Of a stretch of 42,451 nt of DNA, positions 27,858-36,608 are shown piece by piece. Under the pieces are notes generated by a model. It made no database searches. It was not told where the DNA came from and was given only the letters and a program-made list of their open reading frames with translations. The translations under genes and the position numbers were made by a program. How positions within the stretch are numbered: the first letter of the stretch is position 1; every line of letters starts with the position of its first letter. The stretch comes from Yersinia vastinensis (GTDB lineage: Bacteria; Pseudomonadota; Gammaproteobacteria; Enterobacterales; Enterobacteriaceae), in assembly GCF_902726565.1 (NCBI RefSeq), contig NZ_CACVAF010000020.1:1-42451 (forward strand), read 5' to 3'.

Positions 27858-29393
27858 ATGACAACTTCAACACCGAAACACACCGCGCAAGATAAGCGCC
27901 TGACTGACGGCCCGGACTGGACATTTGAGTTGTTACAGGTCTATCTGGATCAAATAGACAAAGTGGCAAAACATTACCGTCTAGATACTTATCCTCATCA
28001 AATAGAGGTGATTACCTCAGAACAAATGATGGATGCCTACTCAAGTATCGGCATGCCAATTAATTACACGCACTGGTCTTTCGGTAAGAAATTTATCGAA
28101 ACCGAGCAAAAATATAAGCATGGACAGCAAGGGTTGGCTTATGAAATTGTGATTAACTCCAACCCTTGTATTGCTTATTTAATGGAAGAAAATACCATTA
28201 CTATGCAAGCCTTAGTCATGGCGCATGCTTGCTATGGTCATAATTCTTTCTTTAAGAATAACTATTTATTCCGAGCATGGACCGATGCCAGCTCCATCGT
28301 TGATTACCTGTTATTTGCCCGTCATTACATCAGTGAATGCGAAGAACGCTATGGTGTAGAAGAAGTTGAGCGGCTACTGGACTCTTGCCATGCGTTGATG
28401 AATTACGGAGTAGACCGTTATAAACGCCCGCAAAAAATTTCATTGGTTGAAGAAACTGCGCGCCAAAAAAGTCGTGAGGAGTATCTGCAAAGCCAAGTCA
28501 ATTCTTTGTGGAAAACCCTACCCCGCAAGGACAGAGAAGAAGTGCAAGCTCAGGCTCAACGCTACCCAAGCGAGCCGCAAGAAAACCTACTCTATTTCAT
28601 GGAAAAAAATGCCCCATTGCTGGAATCATGGCAACGCGAAGTGCTGCGCATTGTTCGTAAAGTCAGCCAATATTTTTATCCACAAAAACAAACCCAAGTG
28701 ATGAATGAAGGCTGGGCGACTTTCTGGCATTACACCATTCTTAACCATCTGTATGATGAAGGTCAGGTCACCGACCGGTTCATGATGGAGTTTTTGCACA
28801 GCCATACTAATGTTGTCTATCAGCCGCCGTATAACAGCCCTTATTACAACGGCATTAACCCTTATGCTCTTGGCTTTGCTATGTTTCAGGACATCAAACG
28901 TATTTGCCTTTCCCCAACGGAAGAAGATTATTATTGGTTCCCTGATATCGCAGGGAAAGATTGGTTGGATACACTGCATTTTGCCATGCGTGATTTTAAA
29001 GACGAGAGTTTCATCAGCCAATTCTTATCACCCAAAGTGATGCGTGACTTCCGTCTCTTTACTGTGCTGGATGATGATAAGAATAATTATCTGGAAATCT
29101 CAGCTATTCATAATGAGGAAGGCTATCGTGCCATCCGCAATGAATTGTCTGCTCAATATAATTTAAGCAATCATGAACCTAACATTCAGGTCTGGAACGT
29201 GGATTTACGTGGGGACCGGTCCCTGACGTTGCGCTATATTCCGCATGACCGAGCACCACTGGATAAAAGCCGCCAACAAGTGATGAAACATATTCATCGG
29301 CTTTGGGGATTTGATATTCACATGGAGCAGTTGAATGATGATGGCAGTATTGAACTGCTCGATAGCATCCCGCAGAGAACCAATAAGCTCTAA
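27858..29393 (+). CDS. ycgB: YcgB, SpoVR family protein
   Basis: A 511-residue cytoplasmic protein (E. coli YcgB 510) of the SpoVR family. The N-terminal domain carries conserved His and Glu residues (MAHACYGHNSFFKNNYLF and VMNEGWATFWHY, which resembles a metal-site HxxxH/E pattern). The family is genetically tied to PrkA kinases and YeaH/YhbH proteins; SpoVR is needed for spore cortex formation in Bacillus. The biochemical activity is unknown. It starts at ATG behind GAGGAT and is divergent from dadA. In E. coli its gene is unlinked to yeaGH, but here it is 11 kb from them. GCTAGGATTA near 27800 is a weak sigma-S-like -10. Confidence 0.93.
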   Translation: MTTSTPKHTAQDKRLTDGPDWTFELLQVYLDQIDKVAKHYRLDTYPHQIEVITSEQMMDAYSSIGMPINYTHWSFGKKFIETEQKYKHGQQGLAYEIVINSNPCIAYLMEENTITMQALVMAHACYGHNSFFKNNYLFRAWTDASSIVDYLLFARHYISECEERYGVEEVERLLDSCHALMNYGVDRYKRPQKISLVEETARQKSREEYLQSQVNSLWKTLPRKDREEVQAQAQRYPSEPQENLLYFMEKNAPLLESWQREVLRIVRKVSQYFYPQKQTQVMNEGWATFWHYTILNHLYDEGQVTDRFMMEFLHSHTNVVYQPPYNSPYYNGINPYALGFAMFQDIKRICLSPTEEDYYWFPDIAGKDWLDTLHFAMRDFKDESFISQFLSPKVMRDFRLFTVLDDDKNNYLEISAIHNEEGYRAIRNELSAQYNLSNHEPNIQVWNVDLRGDRSLTLRYIPHDRAPLDKSRQQVMKHIHRLWGFDIHMEQLNDDGSIELLDSIPQRTNKL

Positions 29394-29420
29394 ACAAGTT
29401 CAACGCGGCTAATTCTCATC

Positions 29421-29452
29421 AAAAAGGGGCACTATATGCCCCTTTTGTTTTT
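29421..29452. terminator. Bidirectional terminator between ycgB and fadR
   Basis: AAAAGGGGC (29422-29430) pairs with GCCCCTTTT (29438-29446), with A and T runs on the outside for both convergent genes. Confidence 0.9.
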
Positions 29453-29470
29453 CGGTTTTGCCGCCTTTCT

Positions 29471-30190
29471 CTAGCGGCGAGCTTCAGCCAAATCACTTGG
29501 CATGGTGCCCTGCATACTGTGCCAGATAGCACCACTCTCTTTACCATAGGTTCGCAGACATTCAACAACCTGCTCATGCCCTTTCTCATCACACAGTGTC
29601 GACAACTTGCTATAAAACGTCAGTGCCAACTTACGCGCTTCTGGATTCGAGAAGTAATAACGCCCTACGCGAGTATAAAGCCCTTTCAACCCATTGAGAA
29701 TCAAACCATAAATCGGGTTGCCGGAGGCAAATGCCAACCCACGGAAAATGCCATAATCCAGTGCAGTAAATGCTTCTGAATTATCATCGACCGTCTGTGC
29801 TTGAGCCAGAATTTCCTGCGCTTTTTCTGGATGATTGCGAATGGCTGTGCGCACAAAAATTGTCGCGATATTTGTTCGAACAGCCAGTAAGTTGTCTATC
29901 AATTGTGGAACGCTGTCGTGGTCAAGCCGCGCCAGTGTTTCCAAGATATTAAGACCGGACGTCTCCCAAAAGTTGTTTACTTTCGTCGGTTTACCATGCT
30001 GAATAGTGAGCCAGCCATCGCGGGCTAACCGTTGCAGCACTTCGCGCAATGTTGTGCGGGTAACTCCAATTAGCTCTGAAAGTTCACGCTCCGCGGGCAA
30101 AATAGTGCCTGGAGGGAAGCGATTATTCCAAATACTTTCAATAATATACTCTTCCGCGAAACCGGCAGGACTTTGCGCCTTTATAACCAT
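29471..30190 (-). CDS. fadR: FadR, fatty acid metabolism regulator
   Basis: A GntR-type regulator (239 aa, as in E. coli) that represses fatty acid degradation genes and activates fabA/fabB, and releases DNA when it binds long-chain acyl-CoA. The winged helix-turn-helix includes [21 protein letters not shown]; the C-terminal acyl-CoA domain runs from about residue 80. The frame opens 27 bases upstream at 30217, but the family starts at [15 protein letters not shown], so 30190 was used. It is divergent from nhaB. Its target fadD, with a matching operator, is at the right end of this window. Confidence 0.95.
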   Translation of the reverse strand: MVIKAQSPAGFAEEYIIESIWNNRFPPGTILPAERELSELIGVTRTTLREVLQRLARDGWLTIQHGKPTKVNNFWETSGLNILETLARLDHDSVPQLIDNLLAVRTNIATIFVRTAIRNHPEKAQEILAQAQTVDDNSEAFTALDYGIFRGLAFASGNPIYGLILNGLKGLYTRVGRYYFSNPEARKLALTFYSKLSTLCDEKGHEQVVECLRTYGKESGAIWHSMQGTMPSDLAEARR

Positions 30191-30434
30191 ATTTTTTGAC
30201 GTTCCGTAGCGATACATATCAGCAATTTAGTGCGCTCATCATACCAGACGACTCTATTCTGATATAGCTCCAGAGCCGAACAAATGGTGAAAGCAGTCAT
30301 AAAGTTGCAAAAATTGCGCAGATGCAATGATGAGCAGATTATACATATTGCTTTTAGGTCGATAACGTAAAGTAAAATGTAACTTTGAACAGTAATAGCA
30401 CCATAATCATTTATGAAGGAGACCACGACCCACA

Positions 30435-32009
30435 ATGGATATGACCATTAGACAAGCCATACTCAGGAATTTTCTTGGAAGTTCACCCGACTGGTACAAA
30501 CTGGCCATCATAGGGTTCCTTATTATCAACCCTTTGGTGTTCTTCTTTGTCAGCCCGTTCCTCGCAGGCTGGATGTTGGTTATTGAGTTTATCTTTACCT
30601 TGGCGATGGCACTAAAATGCTATCCCTTACAACCCGGTGGTTTATTGGCTATTCAAGCCGTAGCGATCGGTATGACCAGCCCACATCAGGTTGCAGAAGA
30701 AATTGCTAATAATTTGGAAGTCCTGTTGCTGTTGGTGTTTATGGTCGCAGGTATTTACTTTATGAAGCAGTTATTGCTGTTTGTTTTTACTAAACTGCTG
30801 CTAAATATCCGTTCAAAAATCATTCTCTCGTTAGCTTTTTGTCTCGCTTCAGCCTTTCTCTCCGCCTTCCTGGATGCTTTAACTGTCATCGCGGTAGTCA
30901 TTAGCGTATCTGTCGGTTTTTATACTATTTATCACCATGTAGCATCCAATCACGCTGATAAAGACATAAATGATGACAGTTGGATAGACAGTCAGGAAAA
31001 CCGTAAAACACTAGAGCAGTTTCGGGCGTTTTTACGCAGTCTGATGATGCATGCTGGTGTGGGTACGGCTCTGGGTGGGGTGATGACCATGGTAGGTGAA
31101 CCACAAAACCTGATTATCGCCAAAAGTGCAGGCTGGCATTTTGCCGATTTCTTTATGCGCATGTTGCCTGTTACTCTGCCGGTACTGTGTTGCGGATTAT
31201 TGGTTTGTCTGCTGGTCGAGCGTTTTAAATTGTTTGGCTATGGCGCTGAACTCCCTGAGCGCGTTCGTCAGGTTTTGACTGATTATGATAAACAAACCAG
31301 TGAAAAACGCACCCAGCAAGAAAAAGTCAAACTGTGGGTACAAGCACTGATCGGTGTTTGGCTTGTGCTAGCACTGGCATTGCATTTGGCTGAAGTTGGC
31401 TTGGTGGGGCTGTCGGTGATTATTCTTGCAACTTCACTTTGCGGCATCACCAATGAACATACGCTGGGTAAGGCGTTTCAGGAAGCCCTGCCGTTTACCG
31501 CATTACTCACCGTATTTTTCGCTGTGGTCGCGGTTATTATTGAGCAAAGTTTATTCACACCTATTATTCAATTCGTTTTGCAATCTTCGCCGTCAGCTCA
31601 ATTATCGCTGTTTTATCTGTTTAACGGCTTGCTGTCGTCGGTATCAGACAATGTCTTTGTCGGCACGGTGTATATTAATGAAGCGCGAAAGGCATTTGAG
31701 CATGGCATCATTTCACTCCAGCAATTTGAGCTACTGGCTGTCGCCATCAATACCGGAACTAACTTGCCATCTGTCGCCACGCCAAATGGTCAGGCTGCAT
31801 TCTTGTTCCTGTTAACCTCAGCACTCGCTCCACTTATTCGCCTATCCTATGGTCGTATGGTATACATGGCTCTGCCATATACTATCGTAATGACTGTTGT
31901 CGGTTTGTTGGGCGTTGAGTTTTTGTTGGTTCCCATGACGGAATGGATGACGCAAAGTGGCTGGATAAGTTTACCTCATATTGCAGAAGGGGTTAGCATC
32001 ACGCACTGA
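30435..32009 (+). CDS. nhaB: NhaB sodium/proton antiporter
   Basis: An electrogenic Na+/H+ antiporter of the inner membrane (524 aa; E. coli NhaB 513), about twelve helices. The stretch [20 protein letters not shown] and the [13 protein letters not shown] segment are family hallmarks. It exports sodium in alkaline or salty conditions. The start MDMTIRQAI aligns with E. coli MEISWGRA; AGGAG is 14 bases upstream, a long spacing. It is divergent from fadR and followed by dsbB, the E. coli order. Confidence 0.95.
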   Translation: MDMTIRQAILRNFLGSSPDWYKLAIIGFLIINPLVFFFVSPFLAGWMLVIEFIFTLAMALKCYPLQPGGLLAIQAVAIGMTSPHQVAEEIANNLEVLLLLVFMVAGIYFMKQLLLFVFTKLLLNIRSKIILSLAFCLASAFLSAFLDALTVIAVVISVSVGFYTIYHHVASNHADKDINDDSWIDSQENRKTLEQFRAFLRSLMMHAGVGTALGGVMTMVGEPQNLIIAKSAGWHFADFFMRMLPVTLPVLCCGLLVCLLVERFKLFGYGAELPERVRQVLTDYDKQTSEKRTQQEKVKLWVQALIGVWLVLALALHLAEVGLVGLSVIILATSLCGITNEHTLGKAFQEALPFTALLTVFFAVVAVIIEQSLFTPIIQFVLQSSPSAQLSLFYLFNGLLSSVSDNVFVGTVYINEARKAFEHGIISLQQFELLAVAINTGTNLPSVATPNGQAAFLFLLTSALAPLIRLSYGRMVYMALPYTIVMTVVGLLGVEFLLVPMTEWMTQSGWISLPHIAEGVSITH

Positions 32010-32028
32010 TGACTTGCATTATTGTCTC

Positions 32029-32235
32029 TGCCAGCCCTACACTTTCTTTCGCCGCGAAAGGTGACCTAAAAGCCAACGTCATGCATATTGACCGACGATG
32101 GGGATAATCTTCGAGGGATTCGGGGCTGGCAAGACAAACCAATATCTCATCCAAAGCAAAATTTATACCCGTGACAGCCTGTCATTCGCGAGAAATCGCT
32201 GATTTTTGCCTAATTTTACCTTTGGGTGGCTGGCA
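32029..32235 (+). other. Structured nhaB-dsbB intergenic sequence with mutually exclusive pairings
   Basis: TGCCAGCCC (32029-32037) can pair with GGGCTGGCA (32123-32131) or, less well, with GGCTGGCA (32228-32235). Inside the first arm CTTTCG/CGAAAG forms a small hairpin, and GCGA-GAAA-TCGC with a T5 run (32188-32206) resembles a weak terminator. This is compatible with a 5' leader of dsbB or the 3' end of nhaB. No known riboswitch or RNA family was recognised. Confidence 0.35.
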
Positions 32236-32294
32236 GCAAAGATGAATTGGTTTACACTGCCGGTACAATTGCTTACTGCATGGAAAATAAAGAT

Positions 32295-32825
32295 ATGTTG
32301 CAATTCCTTAACCGCTGCTCTAAAGGGCGCGGTGCTTGGCTATTACTGGCCCTGACTGCACTTGCATTAGAATTAGTTGCGCTCTATTTTCAGCACGTAA
32401 TGTTGCTTCAACCTTGCGTGATGTGTATTTATGAACGGGCCGCATTATTTGGTATCCTGGGTGCCGCGTTATTAGGGGCTATTGCGCCTAAATCACCCTT
32501 ACGTTATCTGGCTATTTTCATCTGGATTTACAGTGCTTGGAAAGGAGTTCAGTTAGCCTGGACACATACGATGCTACAACTGCATCCGTCCCCATTCACC
32601 ACCTGTGATTTCTTTGTAAGCTTCCCTTCTTGGTTACCATTGGATAAGTGGTTCCCGGCTATTTTTGTTGCCAGCGGTGATTGTGCTGTCAAACAATGGG
32701 AATTCCTGACATTAGAAATGCCACAGTGGTTGGTGGGTATCTTCGCTGCTTACTTATTGATCTCAGTGCTCGTCTTGATTAGCCAATTTGTTAAGCCAAA
32801 AAGACGCGATCTTTTTAGCCGATAA
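32295..32825 (+). CDS. dsbB: DsbB, disulfide bond formation quinone reductase
   Basis: Inner-membrane protein (176 aa, as in E. coli) that reoxidises DsbA and passes electrons to quinones. The first redox pair is Cys41-x-x-Cys44 (QPCVMCIYE), and the second periplasmic loop has cysteines in FTTCDFF and ASGDCAVK. Four hydrophobic helices are visible. The frame is open from 32226, but the ATG at 32295 matches the family N terminus ([15 protein letters not shown]) behind GGAAAATAAAG. The neighbouring secreted proteins with paired cysteines are likely to depend on this pathway. Confidence 0.95.
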   Translation: MLQFLNRCSKGRGAWLLLALTALALELVALYFQHVMLLQPCVMCIYERAALFGILGAALLGAIAPKSPLRYLAIFIWIYSAWKGVQLAWTHTMLQLHPSPFTTCDFFVSFPSWLPLDKWFPAIFVASGDCAVKQWEFLTLEMPQWLVGIFAAYLLISVLVLISQFVKPKRRDLFSR

Positions 32826-32850
32826 GTCCCATACATATCTTTATCTATTT

Positions 32851-32880
32851 AAGACGCCATATGATGTGGCGTCTTTTTTA
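32851..32880 (+). terminator. Rho-independent terminator of dsbB
   Basis: GACGCCA and TGGCGTC form a 7-bp stem, with AA before and a T6 run after. Confidence 0.9.
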
Positions 32881-32902
32881 TTTCTGTCCGCGCTTTTGAC
32901 AT

Positions 32903-32932
32903 AAAAAAGGCCGCCCTAAGGCAGCCTTTTTT
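32903..32932. terminator. Terminator of the minus-strand run (bidirectional)
   Basis: AAAAAAGGC and GCCTTTTTT pair, with an inner GCC/GGC pair around CTAA. It lies just beyond the stop of the small periplasmic gene on the minus strand. Confidence 0.85.
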
Positions 32933-32951
32933 CACACTAATTATCAACGAA

Positions 32952-33308
32952 TTAAGCTTTAGTGTGCGTACAAATATATTGATTAGCTTGCTCACCATCA
33001 ACAACCGCCAAGCGAATTGGCAGCGCAGAAATATTGAGGGACGCAATAACCTGCTCCTCGCTACTGGCCTTTTGGAAGATTAGCGACTCACCCTGACCTT
33101 CTGGATTAACTTTTACAAACTTAAACACCGACTTATCAATGGTTAATTGTTGGTTCGGACCATCTAATACCGCAGTAAGATTCCCGCCATCCTTCAATTC
33201 GCAATCAAGATTAATTAATGATGCGCCAGCCGCTTGAGCCTGATGTGAAACGCTACCTAATGTAGCGGATAAGCCGATGATAACAGCGGCTAATGTTGAA
33301 TATTTCAT
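32952..33308 (-). CDS. Hypothetical small periplasmic protein
   Basis: A 118-residue protein with a Sec signal peptide (hydrophobic residues 4-19, cleavage likely after QAQA near residue 26). The mature part, about 90 residues, appears beta-rich, with one Cys near its start (LDCEL) and one near its end (YICTHTK), so a terminal disulfide is likely. It occupies the place of the E. coli ycgJ/ycgK genes between dsbB and ycgN, but I could not match the sequence to either. The paired-Cys beta sandwich is loosely reminiscent of small lysozyme-inhibitor folds; that is only a visual impression. It ends in its own terminator. Confidence 0.75.
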   Translation of the reverse strand: MKYSTLAAVIIGLSATLGSVSHQAQAAGASLINLDCELKDGGNLTAVLDGPNQQLTIDKSVFKFVKVNPEGQGESLIFQKASSEEQVIASLNISALPIRLAVVDGEQANQYICTHTKA

Positions 33309-33372
33309 ATTTTAAGTTTCTTCGTTAGATACGGCGTATGTCAGCCAAATCTGGCTTATTAATAGGTAAGTA

Positions 33373-33819
33373 TTATCTGGCCCACTGCGGTTTATTCAGA
33401 ATATGATCTTGCCAGTCAATGACTTCACTCTCGCGAACGGCAATATGACGCACCGAAATCCGCTCACCATGCATGGCTGATTTCGACCCTGTCAACAGGG
33501 GGTGCCAACTCGGTAAATCTTGTCCCTCACCGATTAAACGATAGGCACAAGTGGGTGGCAACCAATCAAAAGTGACCAAATTTTCGCGGGTTAACTTGAT
33601 GCAATCTTCTTCTAATTCAAAGCGACGCTCATAGTTACGGCACTGGCAGGTTTTAATATTGAGCTGATCACAGGCCACATTGGTGAAATAAATTTCATCA
33701 GTGTCCTCATCAATCAACTTATTCAAACAGCATTGACCGCATCCGTCGCACAGTGATTCCCATTCGCTATCTGACATCTCAGCGAGTGTTTTTTGTTGCC
33801 AAAATGGACGTTGCGACAT
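33373..33819 (-). CDS. ycgN: YcgN, UPF0260 / YkgJ-type cysteine-rich protein
   Basis: A 148-residue cytoplasmic protein that matches E. coli YcgN closely ([16 protein letters not shown], then [10 protein letters not shown] and a CAYRL motif). The clustered cysteines suggest binding of a metal or iron-sulfur centre; the function is unknown. The start is the ATG at 33819. It lies between ycgM and the small periplasmic gene, on the same strand, the E. coli ycgL-ycgM-ycgN order with the lytic transglycosylase gene inserted between L and M. Confidence 0.9.
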   Translation of the reverse strand: MSQRPFWQQKTLAEMSDSEWESLCDGCGQCCLNKLIDEDTDEIYFTNVACDQLNIKTCQCRNYERRFELEEDCIKLTRENLVTFDWLPPTCAYRLIGEGQDLPSWHPLLTGSKSAMHGERISVRHIAVRESEVIDWQDHILNKPQWAR

Positions 33820-33916
33820 ATCGGTATCCGGTGTGGTTAATGAACGTGCAGTTAATAAGCATATAGCTAAATGAGCGGGTCGTTATAGACGCTTTGGCTA
33901 CCAGATGCAAGTATTT

Positions 33917-33942
33917 GCCGCCCAACCACAAGGACAGGCGGC
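33917..33942 (-). terminator. GC-rich hairpin behind ycgM
   Basis: GCCGCC (33917-33922) and GGCGGC (33937-33942) form a 6-bp stem with a 14-base loop, 11 bases after the ycgM stop. The T tract is weak, so it is only a possible terminator. Confidence 0.35.
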
Positions 33943-33952
33943 CTAAACTACT

Positions 33953-34609
33953 TTAGATTATACGGGTACTCATCGTCTTGTCATTGAGCTTAATCGTTAG
34001 CATATCGCCCGATATCATTGGCCCAACCCCCTGCGGAGTTCCCGTCAACACAACGTCGCCTGCACGTAATGTAAAGAAACGACTGATATAGCTTATCAAT
34101 GGGATGATCGGGGTGATCATATCGCGGGTATTACCCTGCTGGCGGATGTCCCCGTTAATGGTCAGGGATAAATCAGCATCTTGCGCATCGCCGAACTCAG
34201 CGACTGGAATAAAACCGGAAATTGGGCATGAGCCATCAAAGGCTTTCGCTTTTTCCCACGGTTGCCCAGCTTTTTTCAAACCTGCCTGTAATTCACGCAG
34301 AGTTAAATCCAATGCCACACCATAACCGGCAATAGCACGCGCCACTCTATCTTCACTGGCTTGCTTTAATGGCGTGCCAATCAGAACAGCCAACTCCACT
34401 TCATGGTGTACAGCACCAAAATCTTTCGGAATGGCGACCGGCTGGCGAAGATCGCATAATGCCGTTTCTGGTTTGATAAACAGCACCGGTTCCGCCGAGG
34501 CCGTACTCCCCATTTCTTTAATATGCTCGGCATAGTTACTGCCAACGCAAACCACTTTATTTACTGGAAAATCCAGCAAAGACCCTTGCCAGTCTCTATG
34601 TTGATACAT
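33953..34609 (-). CDS. ycgM: YcgM, fumarylacetoacetate hydrolase-family enzyme
   Basis: A 218-residue protein (E. coli YcgM 219) with the FAH fold. The metal ligands are visible as HHEVELAVLIG (Glu, Glu) and VALDLTLRE (Asp). Relatives are acylpyruvases or oxaloacetate decarboxylases; the exact substrate here is not determined. The frame is open upstream to 34672, but the ATG at 34609 behind AGGAG begins the family MYQHRDWQG. It is preceded by the lytic transglycosylase gene at 62 bases. Confidence 0.9.
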   Translation of the reverse strand: MYQHRDWQGSLLDFPVNKVVCVGSNYAEHIKEMGSTASAEPVLFIKPETALCDLRQPVAIPKDFGAVHHEVELAVLIGTPLKQASEDRVARAIAGYGVALDLTLRELQAGLKKAGQPWEKAKAFDGSCPISGFIPVAEFGDAQDADLSLTINGDIRQQGNTRDMITPIIPLISYISRFFTLRAGDVVLTGTPQGVGPMISGDMLTIKLNDKTMSTRII

Positions 34610-34671
34610 ACTGCCTCTCCTGAATTCACATCCTGATAGACACGACACCGCGGTCATTTTAACCACAGACA

Positions 34672-35766
34672 TTATTGACCAACACTATCGGCCATCATAC
34701 CAATGCTGATGGCAAAATAGTAAGAGCGGTTCCAGTGCATAATGGTCCGAAAATTATCATAAACCAGAAATGCCCGCCCTTGCACATCATCGGGAACGAT
34801 CACCCAAGCACGTAACTCAGGGTGAGTGATCTTCTTCCCAGATACAGGTTTGATACCAAGCCGCTGCCATTGCCCGATAGTCTTGGCTTGATTATCTTTC
34901 AAACCCGCCAGAGCAACATTGAACCCTTTTGGCAACTGTACTTCTTGCCCCCAACCTATCCCTGATGTCCAACCTTCAGTAGATAGATAGTTGGCAGTTG
35001 AAGCAAATACATCATCAATATTATTCCAAATATCGATTTTACCGTCACCATCACCGTCAGCACCATAATTCAGGAAAGAACTGGGCATAAATTGACTTTG
35101 TCCCATAGCTCCAGCCCATGACCCCTTCAATTGCGGGTCTTCCACTCGACCTTGTTGGATAATCTTGAGTGCGGCCATCAGTTCTTTAGTAAAGAATGCT
35201 TCTCGCCGGCCTTCAAATGCTAGTGTCGAGAGCGCAGAAATGACGTCTTCTTTACCTTGAATTTTACCAAAGCCACTTTCTAGCCCCCAAAGCGCAACAA
35301 TATAGCGCTCTGGTACGCCATAACGTGCCGTCGCTTGTGATAACTGGGGCTGATAGCGCCGATAAATTGCCTTACCTTGCTCTATTTTTTTAGCCGTCAG
35401 AACCTTAGACAGATAATCATCTAATGTGACTTTCTTTTCTAGTTGGTTACGATCAGATTGAATCACCCGGTCAACAAAATGAATATTCGCAAATGCAATA
35501 TCCAACGTCGCGCGACTGATCCCTTGCGCACGAGCATGCGCTTTCAACTGTTCGACATAAGCCGGGAACTGAGCCGGATCCCGACCTTGCTGAGAGAGCG
35601 TTGTTGTAGTGCTGTTCTTATTGACAGAAGCCGCGGCTGCAGCGCCTGAATCAGCCTCAACTTGTTGGGCGCTCGGCTGGGTTGGTATCGGGGCCGCGGC
35701 ATTCTTACTGGAACATCCTACAGAGATGACTGTCGTCACAGCAATGGCAATTATTGACAGTTTCAT
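34672..35766 (-). CDS. MltB-like lytic murein transglycosylase, lipoprotein
   Basis: A 364-residue lipoprotein that cleaves peptidoglycan glycan strands from the outer membrane. The lipobox ends at Cys18 (SVGC) after a short signal. A Ser/Ala/Thr-rich linker is followed by the SLT-like catalytic domain with Glu163 in LWGLESGFG and GAMGQSQFMPSSF, as in MltB. A calcium-type loop DGDGDGKIDIW resembles the EF-hand of Slt35. The GTG in frame at 35772 is too close to AGGA, whereas the ATG at 35766 is 8 bases from it and was chosen. It sits between ycgL and ycgM, where E. coli has no such gene, so it is a lineage-specific addition. Confidence 0.9.
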   Translation of the reverse strand: MKLSIIAIAVTTVISVGCSSKNAAAPIPTQPSAQQVEADSGAAAAASVNKNSTTTTLSQQGRDPAQFPAYVEQLKAHARAQGISRATLDIAFANIHFVDRVIQSDRNQLEKKVTLDDYLSKVLTAKKIEQGKAIYRRYQPQLSQATARYGVPERYIVALWGLESGFGKIQGKEDVISALSTLAFEGRREAFFTKELMAALKIIQQGRVEDPQLKGSWAGAMGQSQFMPSSFLNYGADGDGDGKIDIWNNIDDVFASTANYLSTEGWTSGIGWGQEVQLPKGFNVALAGLKDNQAKTIGQWQRLGIKPVSGKKITHPELRAWVIVPDDVQGRAFLVYDNFRTIMHWNRSYYFAISIGMMADSVGQ

Positions 35767-35793
35767 CGTCACGTTCCTTTATAAAACAGGGGA

Positions 35794-36066
35794 TTATGCC
35801 TTGATTTCACCCAAATGCATTTTTAGCAAACTTTCTGGTGGCGGTGGGACTTGCAGATAAAAACCCTGCTCGACAAGCGCATTCTTCACTTTCTCAATAT
35901 CGGCTGTCGCCAAGCTTTTTCGCTCGTTTAATGAAAGTAACATCGCAAATTGCGGTTGACCAAAACTGGCCAGTAGCTCCGCAGGAACTCTTGAGAAATC
36001 ATCTTTCTTTTCAATATAAAGGTAGGTCTGATCCCGTTTCGGGCTTCGGTAGATAGCACAAAGCAT
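35794..36066 (-). CDS. ycgL: YcgL family protein
   Basis: A small protein of 90 residues. The core, [23 protein letters not shown] and VPPPPESLL, matches E. coli YcgL (108 aa); Yersinia proteins start nine residues later than a TTG-opened frame. The start chosen is the ATG at 36066 (MLCAIYRS); a TTG start at 36093 would add an N-terminal stretch not seen in the family. Function unknown. The transglycosylase gene follows at 27 bases, so the two are probably co-transcribed. Confidence 0.9.
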   Translation of the reverse strand: MLCAIYRSPKRDQTYLYIEKKDDFSRVPAELLASFGQPQFAMLLSLNERKSLATADIEKVKNALVEQGFYLQVPPPPESLLKMHLGEIKA

Positions 36067-36156
36067 GTTCTGGACTCTGGTTGGTAAATTCAATAATAAA
36101 ATTGCATAGTTAGCTTAAGATTATAACACGTCATGCTAGATTGCATGTCTGAGATC

Positions 36157-36543
36157 TCAATAGATAGGGATGTCTATGCCTATACTCTGTGCACATGGGT
36201 CAGGCACATAATGTTGATACTTTCCATTGTTGGTGCGTCGATGTTGTTGGTATCCCTGCTGTCTATTCTGCTGATACCCCTGCTGTTGGCATTTTGCCTG
36301 TTTATCACTTTCACGTTTTGCCGACTCGGCGTCTATCCGTGCCTTTTCCTGATCAAGCTGCCGCTGCCATGAATCAGCATTTGGAGTGACAGACCTCAGT
36401 GCTTTACGTTTTTCCAGATAATCCTTAGAAACCTTACTATCTTTTGGAATTTCAGCGTGATAGCTAAAATCAGCCCAGCTTGTTGCTGGAGCAGAAGTGG
36501 CAATAACACAGATAAATGACAGTGAGATGAAATTCCTTTTCAT
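36157..36543 (-). CDS. Hypothetical secreted Gln-rich protein, probably iron-regulated
   Basis: I do not recognise this 128-residue protein. It has a Sec signal (hydrophobic residues 6-20, cleavage after SWA near residue 24), then a charged helical segment with regular Lys/Glu/Asp, and a Gln-rich part with repeated QQGYQQ units near residues 87-102. Two cysteines (KCQQQ and DPCAQS) could pair. The ATG is preceded by AAGGAAA. A Fur-box-like sequence lies 47 bases upstream, so expression may be turned on by iron limitation. It is the first gene before ycgL but is separated by 90 bases. Confidence 0.7.
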   Translation of the reverse strand: MKRNFISLSFICVIATSAPATSWADFSYHAEIPKDSKVSKDYLEKRKALRSVTPNADSWQRQLDQEKARIDAESAKRESDKQAKCQQQGYQQNRQQGYQQHRRTNNGKYQHYVPDPCAQSIGIDIPIY

Positions 36544-36589
36544 CGTTGATTTCCTTTAGAGTGATTGGTGTAAAAACCGCAAATTATCA

Positions 36590-36608
36590 CAAAATGATTA
36601 TCATTCTC
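36590..36608. promoter_or_regulatory. Fur box
   Basis: On the minus strand GAGAATGATAATCATTTTG matches 16 of 19 positions of the Fur consensus, with the central AATGATAATCATT intact. It lies just upstream of the minus-strand secreted-protein gene. The plus-strand gene minC is over 570 bases away and is a less likely target. Confidence 0.7.

Noticed and set aside
30239..30247. FadR-like half-site (CTGGTATGA on minus strand) upstream of fadR
   Set aside because: Only half of the operator is present, and strong self-repression of fadR is not established; likely chance.
32166..32175. TATACCCGT as an ERIC end in the nhaB-dsbB gap
   Set aside because: The following bases do not match ERIC beyond this short word and no partner end is seen.
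36133..36372. A plus-strand frame with a hydrophobic protein overlapping the secreted-protein gene
   Set aside because: It is the reverse of the Gln-rich gene; the opposite frame has a signal peptide, a ribosome site and a Fur box, so the plus-strand frame is not supported.
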